This document shows, one piece after another, positions 54,368-62,769 of a stretch of DNA of 64,000 nucleotides (positions are counted from its first letter, which is position 1; the number at the start of each line of letters is the position of its first letter). This stretch comes from Victivallales bacterium (GTDB lineage Bacteria > Verrucomicrobiota > Lentisphaeria > Oligosphaerales > Oligosphaeraceae). Where the stretch lies: the NCBI GenBank assembly GCA_017535315.1, contig JAFXUD010000002.1, positions 186,001 through 250,000 on the forward strand. Reading direction: 5' to 3'. A program made the position numbers and the translations under genes. The notes under the pieces are model-generated. The model was not told where the DNA came from. It was given only the letters and a program-made list of their open reading frames with translations, and did not search any database.

Positions 54368-55056
54368 AAAAGATTTTGATCATGGGGGGAGGGGAGTTCC
54401 ATGACTACGAGGGATGCAGCGAGGTTATGGCGCGTCAGCTCCGTGCCTTGCCAGGCTATGAGGTCGAGGTCTCCATCAACGATCTCAACCGCCTCCGTCG
54501 GGGGGCCATTGACCAGGTGGACATCCTGGTTTTCTATTGGACCAAGGACCACTTGAGCGAGGAACAGAAGCAGGACCTGCTCTCCTGGTGCGCAGAGAAG
54601 GGCAAGTTCGTGGGGGTTCATTGCGCCGCCACCGCCTTCAAGGACTGCCCCGAATACGAGGCAATGCTAGGGGGCCGCTTCCGCAAGCATCCGCCGTACC
54701 GCGAGTTTTACGTGACGGTCAAGCCTGGCCATCCTGCCATGAAGTACTTTGATTCCATCACCCCGCCAGAGGAGTGGGCCAACTGGAGGGTGCATGAATG
54801 CAAGGTCAAGGATGAGCAGTTCCTGATTCGCTACGACACCCGCGTCAATGTCGCCGCGGAGGCCGCCTTCAACGGTCGGCTCTGGCCCGTCGTTTGGACC
54901 AAGAGCTGGGGGCAGGGAAGAATCTACTATCTCTCCCTGGGGCATGATGTGCCCGCCTGCGACAATGAGTTCTTCAAGCATCTTCTATATGCGGGAATTG
55001 GCTGGGTGGATTCGGAGGAGCTGGAGCCCGTGGACGATTCGCCCTTCATCTTCTAA
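54364..55056 (+). CDS. ThuA-like protein
   Basis: 230 residues from the ATG at 54364, which overlaps the upstream stop (ATGA) and has AAGGA nine bases before it; a start at 54355 is possible. The family blocks are ILIMGGGEFHDYEGC, VDILVFYWTKDHLSEEQ, WCAEKGKFVGVHCAATAF and YYLSLGHDVPACDNEFFKHLL. ThuA proteins have a class I glutamine amidotransferase-like fold and occur in disaccharide or inositol use; recent work on related proteins suggests keto-sugar chemistry, but activity here is unproved. It is co-translated with the oxidoreductase. The following 86 bases hold no strong terminator. Confidence 0.87.
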   Translation: MKKILIMGGGEFHDYEGCSEVMARQLRALPGYEVEVSINDLNRLRRGAIDQVDILVFYWTKDHLSEEQKQDLLSWCAEKGKFVGVHCAATAFKDCPEYEAMLGGRFRKHPPYREFYVTVKPGHPAMKYFDSITPPEEWANWRVHECKVKDEQFLIRYDTRVNVAAEAAFNGRLWPVVWTKSWGQGRIYYLSLGHDVPACDNEFFKHLLYAGIGWVDSEELEPVDDSPFIF

Positions 55057-55142
55057 TTCTGGAGGTAATTTTCAAAACTATCATCGAAATGCGCATCGAC
55101 ATAAACGCACTGCCTACTCTTGGGGAACAAAGCACCTTCAAA

Positions 55143-58100
55143 TCAAGGTATCGCATTCTGTACTGTCGGCATCGCGAGGTGGTCGAAAGTGATAGTGTTC
55201 TGGTGACCGTCTGACCAGCGGATTTGCAGGCTTTTTTCCGCCAGCTTCTCCACAGTCGGCAACGGCTGGCTGTTGTCGCGCCTGGGGACGACGACCATCA
55301 GGAAGTGCGGGTTCTCCACATCCTTCACTGTGTGGATAAAGCGCTGGTGGGAACCGTTGTGCGAGGTCTCGTACCAGTCGTGTGAGTTGTGCCCTTCAGG
55401 AGTGCCGACGATGAACAGGGTTGCCGTGACCTCGCTGGCCTCCTCCGCACCGAAGCGCCGCACCTCGAACGGCTTCTCCTTGTCCTGCTCTGCATCAGCA
55501 ATGGTGAGTACCACGGTGTTCTTGGAGGCAACCTCGGGCGTTGCGCCTATCTCCACATCGTAGGGCACAAGTGCCATTTTGGCGAGGACAGCCCCCCATT
55601 CACGCTTGCGCAGGCGGACAACCACCTTTTCCTGTCCTTTCAATGTGAACTTGCGGGGTACGGCTTCCCCGCGTCCCTTTACCTCCGACCAGGCTAGATT
55701 CCGTGTAGGGGCGATGTCCCATGTGCCGAGCTCCTCGCCATTGATGTCCAGGAAGAAGCTGTCGGACTGTCCAATGGAGGCACCTCGTGCGGCGGTCAGC
55801 CCAGCCAGTTTGTAGTCACCGTCGGCAGGGACTGTGAAGGAGAAGGTTGCGGAGGCATCGCCCTTGTTTTCAAGCGTGGTGAAAACGAGCAGTCCCTCCT
55901 TGTTGGAACCCAGTGTGACCTGTGCGCCATTATCCGTGATTTTCAGGTGTGCACCAAAGTGCCACAGCCACGAGAAGGTATGCTTTGCTGTATCGTTTTT
56001 GCAGATGTCGTCGGAAATGACGAGGCAGGGCGGGTGGTCTCCGCTGGAGCGCAACAGCAGGAACTGTCGTTCATAGCGTTTCACGTTGCCATCGGCTGGA
56101 ACGGGATACAAGTCGTTGATGTACTCCGTGTTCCAGGCCTCAGACGCATCCACGCGAATCCAGTCGTAGTCATCTGAATGCGAGTAGCCTGTGATGGCAC
56201 CGCCGCTGTTGTTGTGGTAGGGCGAGAGGTGCTGCCCCTGGCCGTCGATGAGCACCATGTTGTGGGCGTGGCTGCTGCTGCTTTTGAGGAGTTGCCCGTC
56301 GTTGCCATAGCCGCTGTCGATGAAAATGTCCATTCCATACGCCGACAAGGTGAAGCTGCCCTTGTCCGCCTGGTCGTGACCAGCGGCGTGGGGGCCTGCC
56401 TCCACGGCGAGATGCAGGGATTCGGGGCCGAAGCCGATGCGGCTGACGACCAGTCCTCGCCCCCTGAAATGCTGGGATTCGGGCAGAAGTTCCGCTGGGT
56501 CGTCAACAGGTTGCATGTACTTGAAGAATAGGGTGTTGATGAGGGAGAGTCGTGCATCCATCAAAGCCAGGTTCTTGTAGAGCGGGCCTGCGCTCCAGCT
56601 CCACGAGAGGAGCCGTCCAAGCGATTCGTAGCTGAGGGGGCGTTCGCCTGGCTTCTCAGAAAAGTGACGAAGGTACTCTAGACTTGTCATGGTAGCGGGG
56701 GAGGCAGGCCACTTTTCGTCCTTTCTAGCTGGGTCTGACTGTGCCAACTCGGCATAGCGCCCCAGGGCATAGTGGTAGAATTGCCCGCCCGAAGGTAGTG
56801 CGCGATTGCAGTCGTTGAGGTCGTTCCAGCTTGTGCGTCCAGGCAGCATCTCGAAGGCAAGCCATGGGGCGATAAGGTGTGCGTTGGTGTCGGTGAAGAG
56901 GTCGCCTCGTCCCTGCTGGCGCAGTGCCTCCATAAAGATGATGCCGCAGCCGATGCCGTAGTTGATGTAGGCGGGACCTTCCATGCACGCGCCGTCGGAG
57001 TCAATACCGAGGGTGAGGTAGTCACGCAGGTGGCGCCTGCACTCGAAGATCATGGCGGCCTCTGGTTCGGTTGTCTCGCCTTCCAGTGCCAGCAGTCCCA
57101 GTCCCGCGCAACTCATGAGGCCAGGGTTCCAGTTCCAGATGCGTTGCAGCGGATGCTTTCCCCAGTGCTCCAGCCAGCTGCGGTTGTAAATCTCCAGGAC
57201 GAAGCCAAGAAGAGTGGTTTTGACGGTCGTTCGCTGCTCTGGCGTGAGAAAATCATGGCACCAGTCGTAGCCCATAGCTAGGGCACGCACATAGAGCGTA
57301 CGCGTGTAGTAAAAGCCAAACGCCAGCTCTGGGCTGCTTACGTCAAGCTGCTTGGCCATATTTGCCAGCATGGTGGCTGCCTTGCGCGAATAGCTCTCAT
57401 CGCCAGTGATGAGCCCCGCTGCCGCCAGAATTTCCACGGGGGTGGATGCATCCCGAAGCAGGTATTCAAAGGCGGCGCGGTTCTTCTGGAAGTTGACACC
57501 CTCATTGTTACGAAAGGCAAGCACTGCCTTCAGCGGCTCGTTCTCATCCACGTTCTCCATATAGCTGTTGGCCCATTTGAGCAGAGTTTCGTAGCCCGTC
57601 TGCTCCATGCCGCCCGCCGTCGCCTTGGCGCGCACCTTCTCCAGAAAATCCCCTTTCAGTAGGATTTTCGGGTGGTTTGTCGTGCCTTCGCGCAGGCGGT
57701 TGGTTATATGCAGCGACCGTAGCCGCTTGAGCTCTGTTGGGGGGGCGGAATCCTGCACCACGTGCAGGGAATCAAGCTCGGCAACTGTCGTACTGCGCAG
57801 TTTTTCCAGGATGAATTGCAGGTTGTCACCCTCCATCAGCTCCTTCACGGAAAATGGCGTTGCCGTGCCCCCGTGCGGTGAAAAAGCGGTTATGGGGAGA
57901 AAGAACTCGTGCCAGCCGTTATCGCCCTGTCGCAAGTACATGATTGTCTGATGATAATAGCGGATGGGCTCGCGGAACATGACGATATTTGTGGAAAAGA
58001 GCCCCCCGCAGCCGCTGACTAGCCGCACACGCCCTGCAAACCCTTGGATGCGGCCATACTCGCACGGTGGGATGGCAGCGCGCCACCAGGTGAAATTGAA

Positions 58101-58256
58101 GCGTGTTGTATCAATTTCCGTGCGAACTGTTCCCGCTGAAGTCGAAACAGTGGCGTTGTTCTTCGCCTGCCAGTCCTCTGGCTGTCTGGTGAAAAAGAGC
58201 TCCTGTGCCACAAGAATCTGTAGGGATAGCAGGGAGTATAATAGGGTGGTTTTCAT
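55143..58256 (-). CDS. Large heparinase II/III-family protein, secreted
   Basis: 1037 residues from the ATG at 58256 (AAGGT upstream). The signal peptide is short (KTTLLYSLLSLQILVAQ). After an N-terminal sandwich (about 20-175), the toroid (about 200-560) contains TLYVRALAMGYDWCHDFL, RIWNWNPGLMSCAGLGLLAL and CMEGPAYINYGIG. The heparinase II/III sheet has EAGPHAAGHDQADKGSFTLS and HAHNMVLIDGQGQH, with histidines expected at the catalytic site. About 270 further beta-rich residues follow. It should be a polysaccharide lyase on uronic-acid glycans. It is convergent with ThuA and follows the FliB-like gene, separated by three hairpins. Confidence 0.82.
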   Translation of the reverse strand: MKTTLLYSLLSLQILVAQELFFTRQPEDWQAKNNATVSTSAGTVRTEIDTTRFNFTWWRAAIPPCEYGRIQGFAGRVRLVSGCGGLFSTNIVMFREPIRYYHQTIMYLRQGDNGWHEFFLPITAFSPHGGTATPFSVKELMEGDNLQFILEKLRSTTVAELDSLHVVQDSAPPTELKRLRSLHITNRLREGTTNHPKILLKGDFLEKVRAKATAGGMEQTGYETLLKWANSYMENVDENEPLKAVLAFRNNEGVNFQKNRAAFEYLLRDASTPVEILAAAGLITGDESYSRKAATMLANMAKQLDVSSPELAFGFYYTRTLYVRALAMGYDWCHDFLTPEQRTTVKTTLLGFVLEIYNRSWLEHWGKHPLQRIWNWNPGLMSCAGLGLLALEGETTEPEAAMIFECRRHLRDYLTLGIDSDGACMEGPAYINYGIGCGIIFMEALRQQGRGDLFTDTNAHLIAPWLAFEMLPGRTSWNDLNDCNRALPSGGQFYHYALGRYAELAQSDPARKDEKWPASPATMTSLEYLRHFSEKPGERPLSYESLGRLLSWSWSAGPLYKNLALMDARLSLINTLFFKYMQPVDDPAELLPESQHFRGRGLVVSRIGFGPESLHLAVEAGPHAAGHDQADKGSFTLSAYGMDIFIDSGYGNDGQLLKSSSSHAHNMVLIDGQGQHLSPYHNNSGGAITGYSHSDDYDWIRVDASEAWNTEYINDLYPVPADGNVKRYERQFLLLRSSGDHPPCLVISDDICKNDTAKHTFSWLWHFGAHLKITDNGAQVTLGSNKEGLLVFTTLENKGDASATFSFTVPADGDYKLAGLTAARGASIGQSDSFFLDINGEELGTWDIAPTRNLAWSEVKGRGEAVPRKFTLKGQEKVVVRLRKREWGAVLAKMALVPYDVEIGATPEVASKNTVVLTIADAEQDKEKPFEVRRFGAEEASEVTATLFIVGTPEGHNSHDWYETSHNGSHQRFIHTVKDVENPHFLMVVVPRRDNSQPLPTVEKLAEKSLQIRWSDGHQNTITFDHLAMPTVQNAIP

Positions 58257-58270
58257 AGAGGTACCTTTTC

Positions 58271-58363
58271 CGCCGCTCTGAAGCGCGGCGCATGGGACAG
58301 GTATGCTTTTAGCCTCGCGTTGAAATAATGCGAGGCTGGCAAATGGCGCATTTACGTGCGCCA
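58271..58363 (-). terminator. Three hairpins between the FliB-like gene and the heparinase gene
   Basis: CGCCGC/GCGGCG (58271-58290), AGCCTCGC/GCGAGGCT (58311-58337) and TGGCGCA/TGCGCCA (58344-58363) are three separate stems in about 95 bases. They follow the FliB-like stop when read on the minus strand. None has a strong U run, so they may protect RNA ends rather than terminate. Confidence 0.5.
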
Positions 58364-58376
58364 CAGGAGCTTGCGA

Positions 58377-59477
58377 CTATAGCTGGAGTAGGGCGGCCAG
58401 CTGTTGTTCCTCGGTGCAGCCCAGCTCTTTGAGGCGGTTGGCTGCGTATGCGTCGAAAGAGGTATGGGAGATAAAGCGGAAGGCGGCGGCGCAGACGTCG
58501 ATGAACTCTGTCTCCGACGGGTGCTCGGCCAGCCATCCGAGACAGAGGAATCGCAGCATGGCATAGACGGCACACACGCCTAGAAATTTGTCCGCGAAGT
58601 CCATCGGGCGTTCCTGAAAGGGGAAGCGCTCGAAGAAGAGATGGTTCACCAGCATCTGCTCGAAGGCAATCTCCCAGTCGGGCAGGAGTTTCTCGAAGCG
58701 TGCCTTTGCCTCTGCATAGTTGGCAATGGCCGCCTCGCCTGTGCCAAACCAGTTCAAAGCGGCCTCGCCGTAGTCGTGGACACTGCGGCTACGCGTGTCT
58801 ATCTCCTGCAGCATCTTTTCGGCAATGTTCAGCCCGTATTCGAGGTTCCCAGAGATGGAAGGGGGAGCGATGGCTGCTTGCGCCTCGTGAAGTGCCTGTC
58901 GCAATGTGAAAAGCCGTTGGGGAAGAGAATAGTTCCGATCTTGCAAGATGCGGATGAAGTGAAGGCGTAACTGCTGCTCTTCCACGGGGGTGAGGTGAGA
59001 TGTTCCCGTTTCCGCTTTGCGGGAACTAGAGGGTGCGTCCAGTGCCAGCGGCATTGTGACGAAGCGCATGGGGGCCTGGTGGTGGATTAGCGTCTCTAGC
59101 ACAGCCTCGCAACTGTTTGCGCAGGAAGCCTCGTACACGCCGTCGGTGCGGATGCCCCTTGGGTAGAGACGGCAGACATCGGAGAGTGCCTTCTCGCCCA
59201 GTTCTGCGTGGAGGCCGCAGCGTCCGTCGGGAAGCCTCATTCCGCAGTTGCCGTCGTAGCGCGGTGAAATCTGCGCGTATTTGCTCTCCGTCGGGTAGTC
59301 GTAGAGGTGTAACGCCGTGTCGATGCGGCGTCGAAGCTCCTCGCTGCAAGGGAGGCTCAGCAGCTTGAAGTAGTCCTTCATCGTCACCGAGATGGCCCAT
59401 CCTTCGCAGCAGGAGTGGCGGCAGCCGCCAATCTTGCATCGGAACGACGGATAATAATCAGGGACCAGGTAGTCCAT
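58377..59477 (-). CDS. fliB: FliB-family flagellin lysine-N-methylase-like protein
   Basis: 366 residues. It has the FliB-type cysteine arrangement: CKIGGCRHSCCEGWAISVTM near the start, then C-G-M-R, CGLHAELGEKALSDVCRLYPR and a CANSCEAVL block. These cysteines may hold an iron-sulfur or zinc centre. FliB adds methyl groups to flagellin lysines in some enterics; homologues also occur in bacteria without flagella, where the target is unknown. No flagellar gene is present in this window. The ATG directly follows the stop of the barrel-like gene upstream, so the two are likely co-transcribed. Confidence 0.8.
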   Translation of the reverse strand: MDYLVPDYYPSFRCKIGGCRHSCCEGWAISVTMKDYFKLLSLPCSEELRRRIDTALHLYDYPTESKYAQISPRYDGNCGMRLPDGRCGLHAELGEKALSDVCRLYPRGIRTDGVYEASCANSCEAVLETLIHHQAPMRFVTMPLALDAPSSSRKAETGTSHLTPVEEQQLRLHFIRILQDRNYSLPQRLFTLRQALHEAQAAIAPPSISGNLEYGLNIAEKMLQEIDTRSRSVHDYGEAALNWFGTGEAAIANYAEAKARFEKLLPDWEIAFEQMLVNHLFFERFPFQERPMDFADKFLGVCAVYAMLRFLCLGWLAEHPSETEFIDVCAAAFRFISHTSFDAYAANRLKELGCTEEQQLAALLQL

Positions 59478-60296
59478 CTAGAACCTCAGTTTCAGGACGC
59501 ATCCTACATTGGAGTTGAAGGCGTTGCAGTGCTGGCGTGCTTTCCATCCCTCGCGGACATCGTGGTCAAGTGCCCAGCCGAAGCTCATCATTGGTCCGAT
59601 TGAGCAATGCTTGTTGATTTTGTAGTCCAGGCCAATCGTATAGATGAAGGAGTGAACGCCGTCCTTATAGCAATCGCCCAATGGATTTCCTGCCCGCTTG
59701 TAATTCCTTGCCGTCTTCCAACCGCCTGGACAGGCCACGCCGTTGAACTTTGCGCTGCCCATCCAAATGTCGGCAGAGTTGTTCAGCACCCACTTTGGTG
59801 ACAGGTCGAAGCTCTTGGAAAGCCTGAAACGGAACATGGTACGGTCGGTCTTGGTCGTGTAGCGGCTTTGAAGCTCGCTTTTTATGCCATAGTCGAAATC
59901 CGTATTGATGAAGAAGCGCACGTCTTCGCAGTCGTGTCTGGAGTGGCTTGGCTCATCGTAGTAGTTGTAACGGAAGATCAGCTTGACGGATTTGACAACA
60001 GGCCAGTCGAGAGCGAAACGGTACCCATAGCCTGCGTAGTAGTCCCATTCAATAGCCTCGCCATGCCTATGGGATTTGCCTTCCAGATCGGCGTAGGACC
60101 AGATGCCCGCGTGGAAGCCATACCACTCGCCGTACAGTGAATCCTCCCGTATCCACCCGTCCAAGCTTCTGCGTCCCTTGCTGAGATAAACGTTGCTATG
60201 CGTTTCGAACAGCGAGATTTTGGGCAGCTCCATCTCCGCCCAAAGGGAGGCGGCGGCAAAAAGAAGAATGATTAGAAGCTGGTTTCTAGTGGTCAT
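59478..60296 (-). CDS. Candidate outer-membrane beta-barrel protein
   Basis: 272 residues with a signal peptide (RNQLLIILLFAAASLWAE). The mature part alternates polar and hydrophobic residues in strand-like stretches rich in Tyr, Trp and Phe (WDYYAGYGYRFALDWPVV, KLIFRYNYYDEP, FRFRLSKSFDLSPKWVLN). It ends in phenylalanine (VLKLRF), the usual C-terminal signal of outer-membrane barrels. I recognise no named family. No good ribosome binding site precedes the ATG. It lies directly before the FliB-like gene on the same strand; a link, such as modification of an envelope protein, is only a guess. Confidence 0.65.
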   Translation of the reverse strand: MTTRNQLLIILLFAAASLWAEMELPKISLFETHSNVYLSKGRRSLDGWIREDSLYGEWYGFHAGIWSYADLEGKSHRHGEAIEWDYYAGYGYRFALDWPVVKSVKLIFRYNYYDEPSHSRHDCEDVRFFINTDFDYGIKSELQSRYTTKTDRTMFRFRLSKSFDLSPKWVLNNSADIWMGSAKFNGVACPGGWKTARNYKRAGNPLGDCYKDGVHSFIYTIGLDYKINKHCSIGPMMSFGWALDHDVREGWKARQHCNAFNSNVGCVLKLRF

Positions 60297-60323
60297 ATTC
60301 AGCGTGTCTGTTCCAGGTGATGC

Positions 60324-60367
60324 TCTAGACTGTCTAGATTGTCTAGATTGTCTAGATTGTCTAGATT
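60324..60367. repeat. TGTCTAGATT tandem repeat
   Basis: About four units of a ten-base word (CTAGATTGT) just upstream of the barrel-like gene. It is another CTAG-based array; it has no inverted partner arm here. Confidence 0.85.
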
Positions 60368-60440
60368 ATGATATAATATCCCATAGGCATTTTTCAAATA
60401 GGCAGGGGCAAAATCGCTGATGATACTCTTTTGTAAAAGC

Positions 60441-60504
60441 GTTCGATTTTCTTGACACTTTTAATAAAAAACTAAGAAAGTGTTCGTTTTTCTTGACACT
60501 TTTA
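60441..60504 (+). repeat. Direct repeat carrying TTGACA
   Basis: A 23-base segment, GTTCGATTTTCTTGACACTT and three more bases (60441-60463), is repeated with one change at 60482-60504, 41 bases apart. Each copy contains TTGACA, but no plus-strand gene follows; both neighbouring genes are on the minus strand. It may be a binding site pair. Nothing else is seen in 60368-60512. Confidence 0.6.
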
Positions 60505-60512
60505 TCTTGGAG

Positions 60513-62318
60513 CTACTCCTTTACTTCCACAACATACGCGGCGGAGGTGTTGGGGATGCGGAGAAGATCACCGTCGAAGGGGAGTTCCTGCCATGCACTG
60601 TCCTTATTGCCGCGGCAGCGGGCTGTGCGTCCATGGGGCAGGTTGACGGTGACCTCCAGCGTCTCCACCGACGAGTTGCCCAGGAAGGCAAAGAAGTAGT
60701 TGTCTGTCTGGAGGCTGCGGAACACCTCGTACTCATAGCCAAGCGGCAGCGAGACGGGGTTCGCCTCCAGGCAGAACTCCGTCTGAAGCAGCGGCTCAAT
60801 CAAAGGCGTATATTCCGCGAACAGCTGGCGTATGGCAGGCGTCTGAACGGGCGGATTACGCAGGGTTGACGAGCCGCCGACAGACCACGCAGCACCCGCC
60901 AGCAGGCAATAGCGCAGCATCGCCTCCGCCTTGAAGCTATCTGTCGGGTAGGTATGCACCAAACGTGGCTTGCGTATGCAGAGGTACTTTTGCCCTTGCG
61001 AGAATCCAGTCGTCCCTTCGCACATCATGCCATCGATGTACTTGGCTATCTCCATGTCGAAGGGGCCATTCCCCCAGACCAGCTTGTGCGCAGCGTGGAT
61101 GGCTGTCGTCACCTTCTGGATGCCGTGTTCGTAGGAGATACCTAACTGATAGGCGGGGCGTCCATCAACGCAGGTATAGCCGTCGGAGTGGGCGTAGTCG
61201 ATGGCGTGGTAGCAGAGCTGGTCGATGAAGACTCCGTCCATTTCAGAGTACCTCTCCAGGAAGCGGTCAATCTGGTCATTCATGAATTTCCCGAATTGGG
61301 TGGATGGGTCTGCATTGAGGAGGCAGCACTCCCTCCAGGTCGGGAAGGGCTTACCTGCGGAATCGCGCGCGATGGCGTCGGGGAAATACTTCTCGGCCCA
61401 GGGGATGAAGCCATCGCCTGTACACTGTATATACATCATAGCCAGTATGTTGCTTTCATGCAGTCGCCATATTTGCTGGTGTATGAGCTCGGGCGAGATG
61501 CGCGATGGGATTTCGCCTTTCAAGTCGGGGTAATCGTGAAGTACTACGCTTTCCCAGTCGGGAACCTCTGGCGCATAATTGCCGTAGTTCGGGAAGTGGT
61601 TGTGGAGCTCGCTCCAGCGAACTCCGTGGGCCTCCAGACGCTTCACGGTCTCGGGCGTGGAGAAGGGGCTCGTGATGGCAAAGGGGCCGTGGTATTTCCA
61701 CGCCTTCGGATTCGGCGGCAGGAAGTAGTCGGGGTAACAGTCGGCAAACCAGCGGAGGCCTGGCCTCCAGCAGCCGACATGTCCGCACAGCAGCAGCTCC
61801 AGCTGGATTTCTGCACCTGGCTTCAGGGCGAAATCGCTGAATACCACCTCCATACCCTCCTCGGGATCGGCACCGAAATGGAAGAAGAAGCGTCCACCTG
61901 TGCGTTTTAGCGGTTTGGCAATTGTGAGGCCGATATTGCGTTTCTGGTCGTAGAGGCAGACCAACGGGATGACCGTCCCGTTACTGACGCCGCCATAGTA
62001 GAGGTTGAGCCCGCCGAGGTCGCAGAGCGGTTCAGGGAAACGTTTGTTTGCCGCCCAGGTCATCAGTTGGCATGGTGGATTCGAGTATGGGATTTTTACC
62101 TTCAGGAAGCCCGAACGCAGGGGCTTCCCCGCTGTCTCGCGCAGGTGGAATCTCCACGAAAGCCCACCTTTGATGGACTTTACAGACTGGCTCCACTCCA
62201 CGCCGTCAGGCACGGTGACGCTTCCTGCATAGCCGTTGAATTGTACCCCGCCGATGTGGATGCCAGACAGGGTCTGACCTTCAAAAGATAGCTCAAGTTT
62301 TTTTATGTCGTGATTCAT
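60513..62318 (-). CDS. DUF6259-like glycoside hydrolase, second member
   Basis: 601 residues without a signal peptide. The N-terminal sandwich (about 1-190) ends before a barrel with CGHVGCWRPGLRWFADCYPDYF, GVRWSELHNHFPNYGNY, a region SEMDGVFIDQLCYHAIDYAHSD, where the aspartate after FI could be catalytic, and FDMEIAKYIDGMMCEG. A C-terminal beta domain closes the protein. The plan matches the protein at 39319-41304, although identity looks low. AGGAG lies upstream of the ATG. It probably hydrolyses an imported or periplasmic oligosaccharide; substrate is unknown. Confidence 0.6.
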   Translation of the reverse strand: MNHDIKKLELSFEGQTLSGIHIGGVQFNGYAGSVTVPDGVEWSQSVKSIKGGLSWRFHLRETAGKPLRSGFLKVKIPYSNPPCQLMTWAANKRFPEPLCDLGGLNLYYGGVSNGTVIPLVCLYDQKRNIGLTIAKPLKRTGGRFFFHFGADPEEGMEVVFSDFALKPGAEIQLELLLCGHVGCWRPGLRWFADCYPDYFLPPNPKAWKYHGPFAITSPFSTPETVKRLEAHGVRWSELHNHFPNYGNYAPEVPDWESVVLHDYPDLKGEIPSRISPELIHQQIWRLHESNILAMMYIQCTGDGFIPWAEKYFPDAIARDSAGKPFPTWRECCLLNADPSTQFGKFMNDQIDRFLERYSEMDGVFIDQLCYHAIDYAHSDGYTCVDGRPAYQLGISYEHGIQKVTTAIHAAHKLVWGNGPFDMEIAKYIDGMMCEGTTGFSQGQKYLCIRKPRLVHTYPTDSFKAEAMLRYCLLAGAAWSVGGSSTLRNPPVQTPAIRQLFAEYTPLIEPLLQTEFCLEANPVSLPLGYEYEVFRSLQTDNYFFAFLGNSSVETLEVTVNLPHGRTARCRGNKDSAWQELPFDGDLLRIPNTSAAYVVEVKE

Positions 62319-62327
62319 GGTTGGGGC

Positions 62328-62600
62328 TCCTAGGGGGGCTGCTGGGGTCTGGATCTGCTAGGGTAGGTCTTCTAGGGTAGGTCTGCTAGGGTAGGTCTGC
62401 TAGGGTAGGTCTGCTAGGGTAGGTCTTCTAGGGTAGGTCTGCTAGGGTAGGTCTGCTAGGGTAGGTCTGCTAGGGTAGGTCTGCTAGGGCTACTAGGATA
62501 AGTCTGCTAAGTCTTCTAAGTCATCTAGGGGGTAGGTCTTCTAGGGTAAGTCCTCTAGGGTAAGTCCTCTAGGGTAAGTCTTCTAGGTTGAGTCTTCTAG
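62328..62600. repeat. CTAGGGTAGGTCTG tandem repeat array
   Basis: About 15 to 18 units of 13-14 bases, mostly CTAGGGTAGGTCTG with variants ending CTT or CCT. Variants increase towards the right end (CTAGGGTAAGTCCT). It lies immediately upstream of the DUF6259-like gene, so it may also affect its promoter. It contains many CTAG sites. Confidence 0.92.
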
Positions 62601-62634
62601 AAAAAACATACCCTAAATACCTATAAGAAAACCC

Positions 62635-62728
62635 TTTTCCGCGCCGCGTAGCGGCGCGGAAAAGCATCTGGGATAGAGGGTGGGGGCTGGGGCGGGGGGA
62701 AGGGCCATGGCCCTTCCCCCCGCCCCAG
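62635..62728. repeat. Two perfect palindromic hairpins
   Basis: TTTTCCGCGCCGC/GCGGCGCGGAAAA (62635-62663, three-base loop) is perfect, with a U run on both strands, so it can terminate either way. A second perfect palindrome of 42 bases (62687-62728, centre CCATGG) follows. The stretch to 62769 repeats CCCCAGAAAAAGCT twice. They probably end the transcript of the partial gene at the window edge. Confidence 0.8.
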
Positions 62729-62769
62729 AAAAAGCTCCTCCCCAGAAAAAGCTTCGCCTTGGGAAAAGA

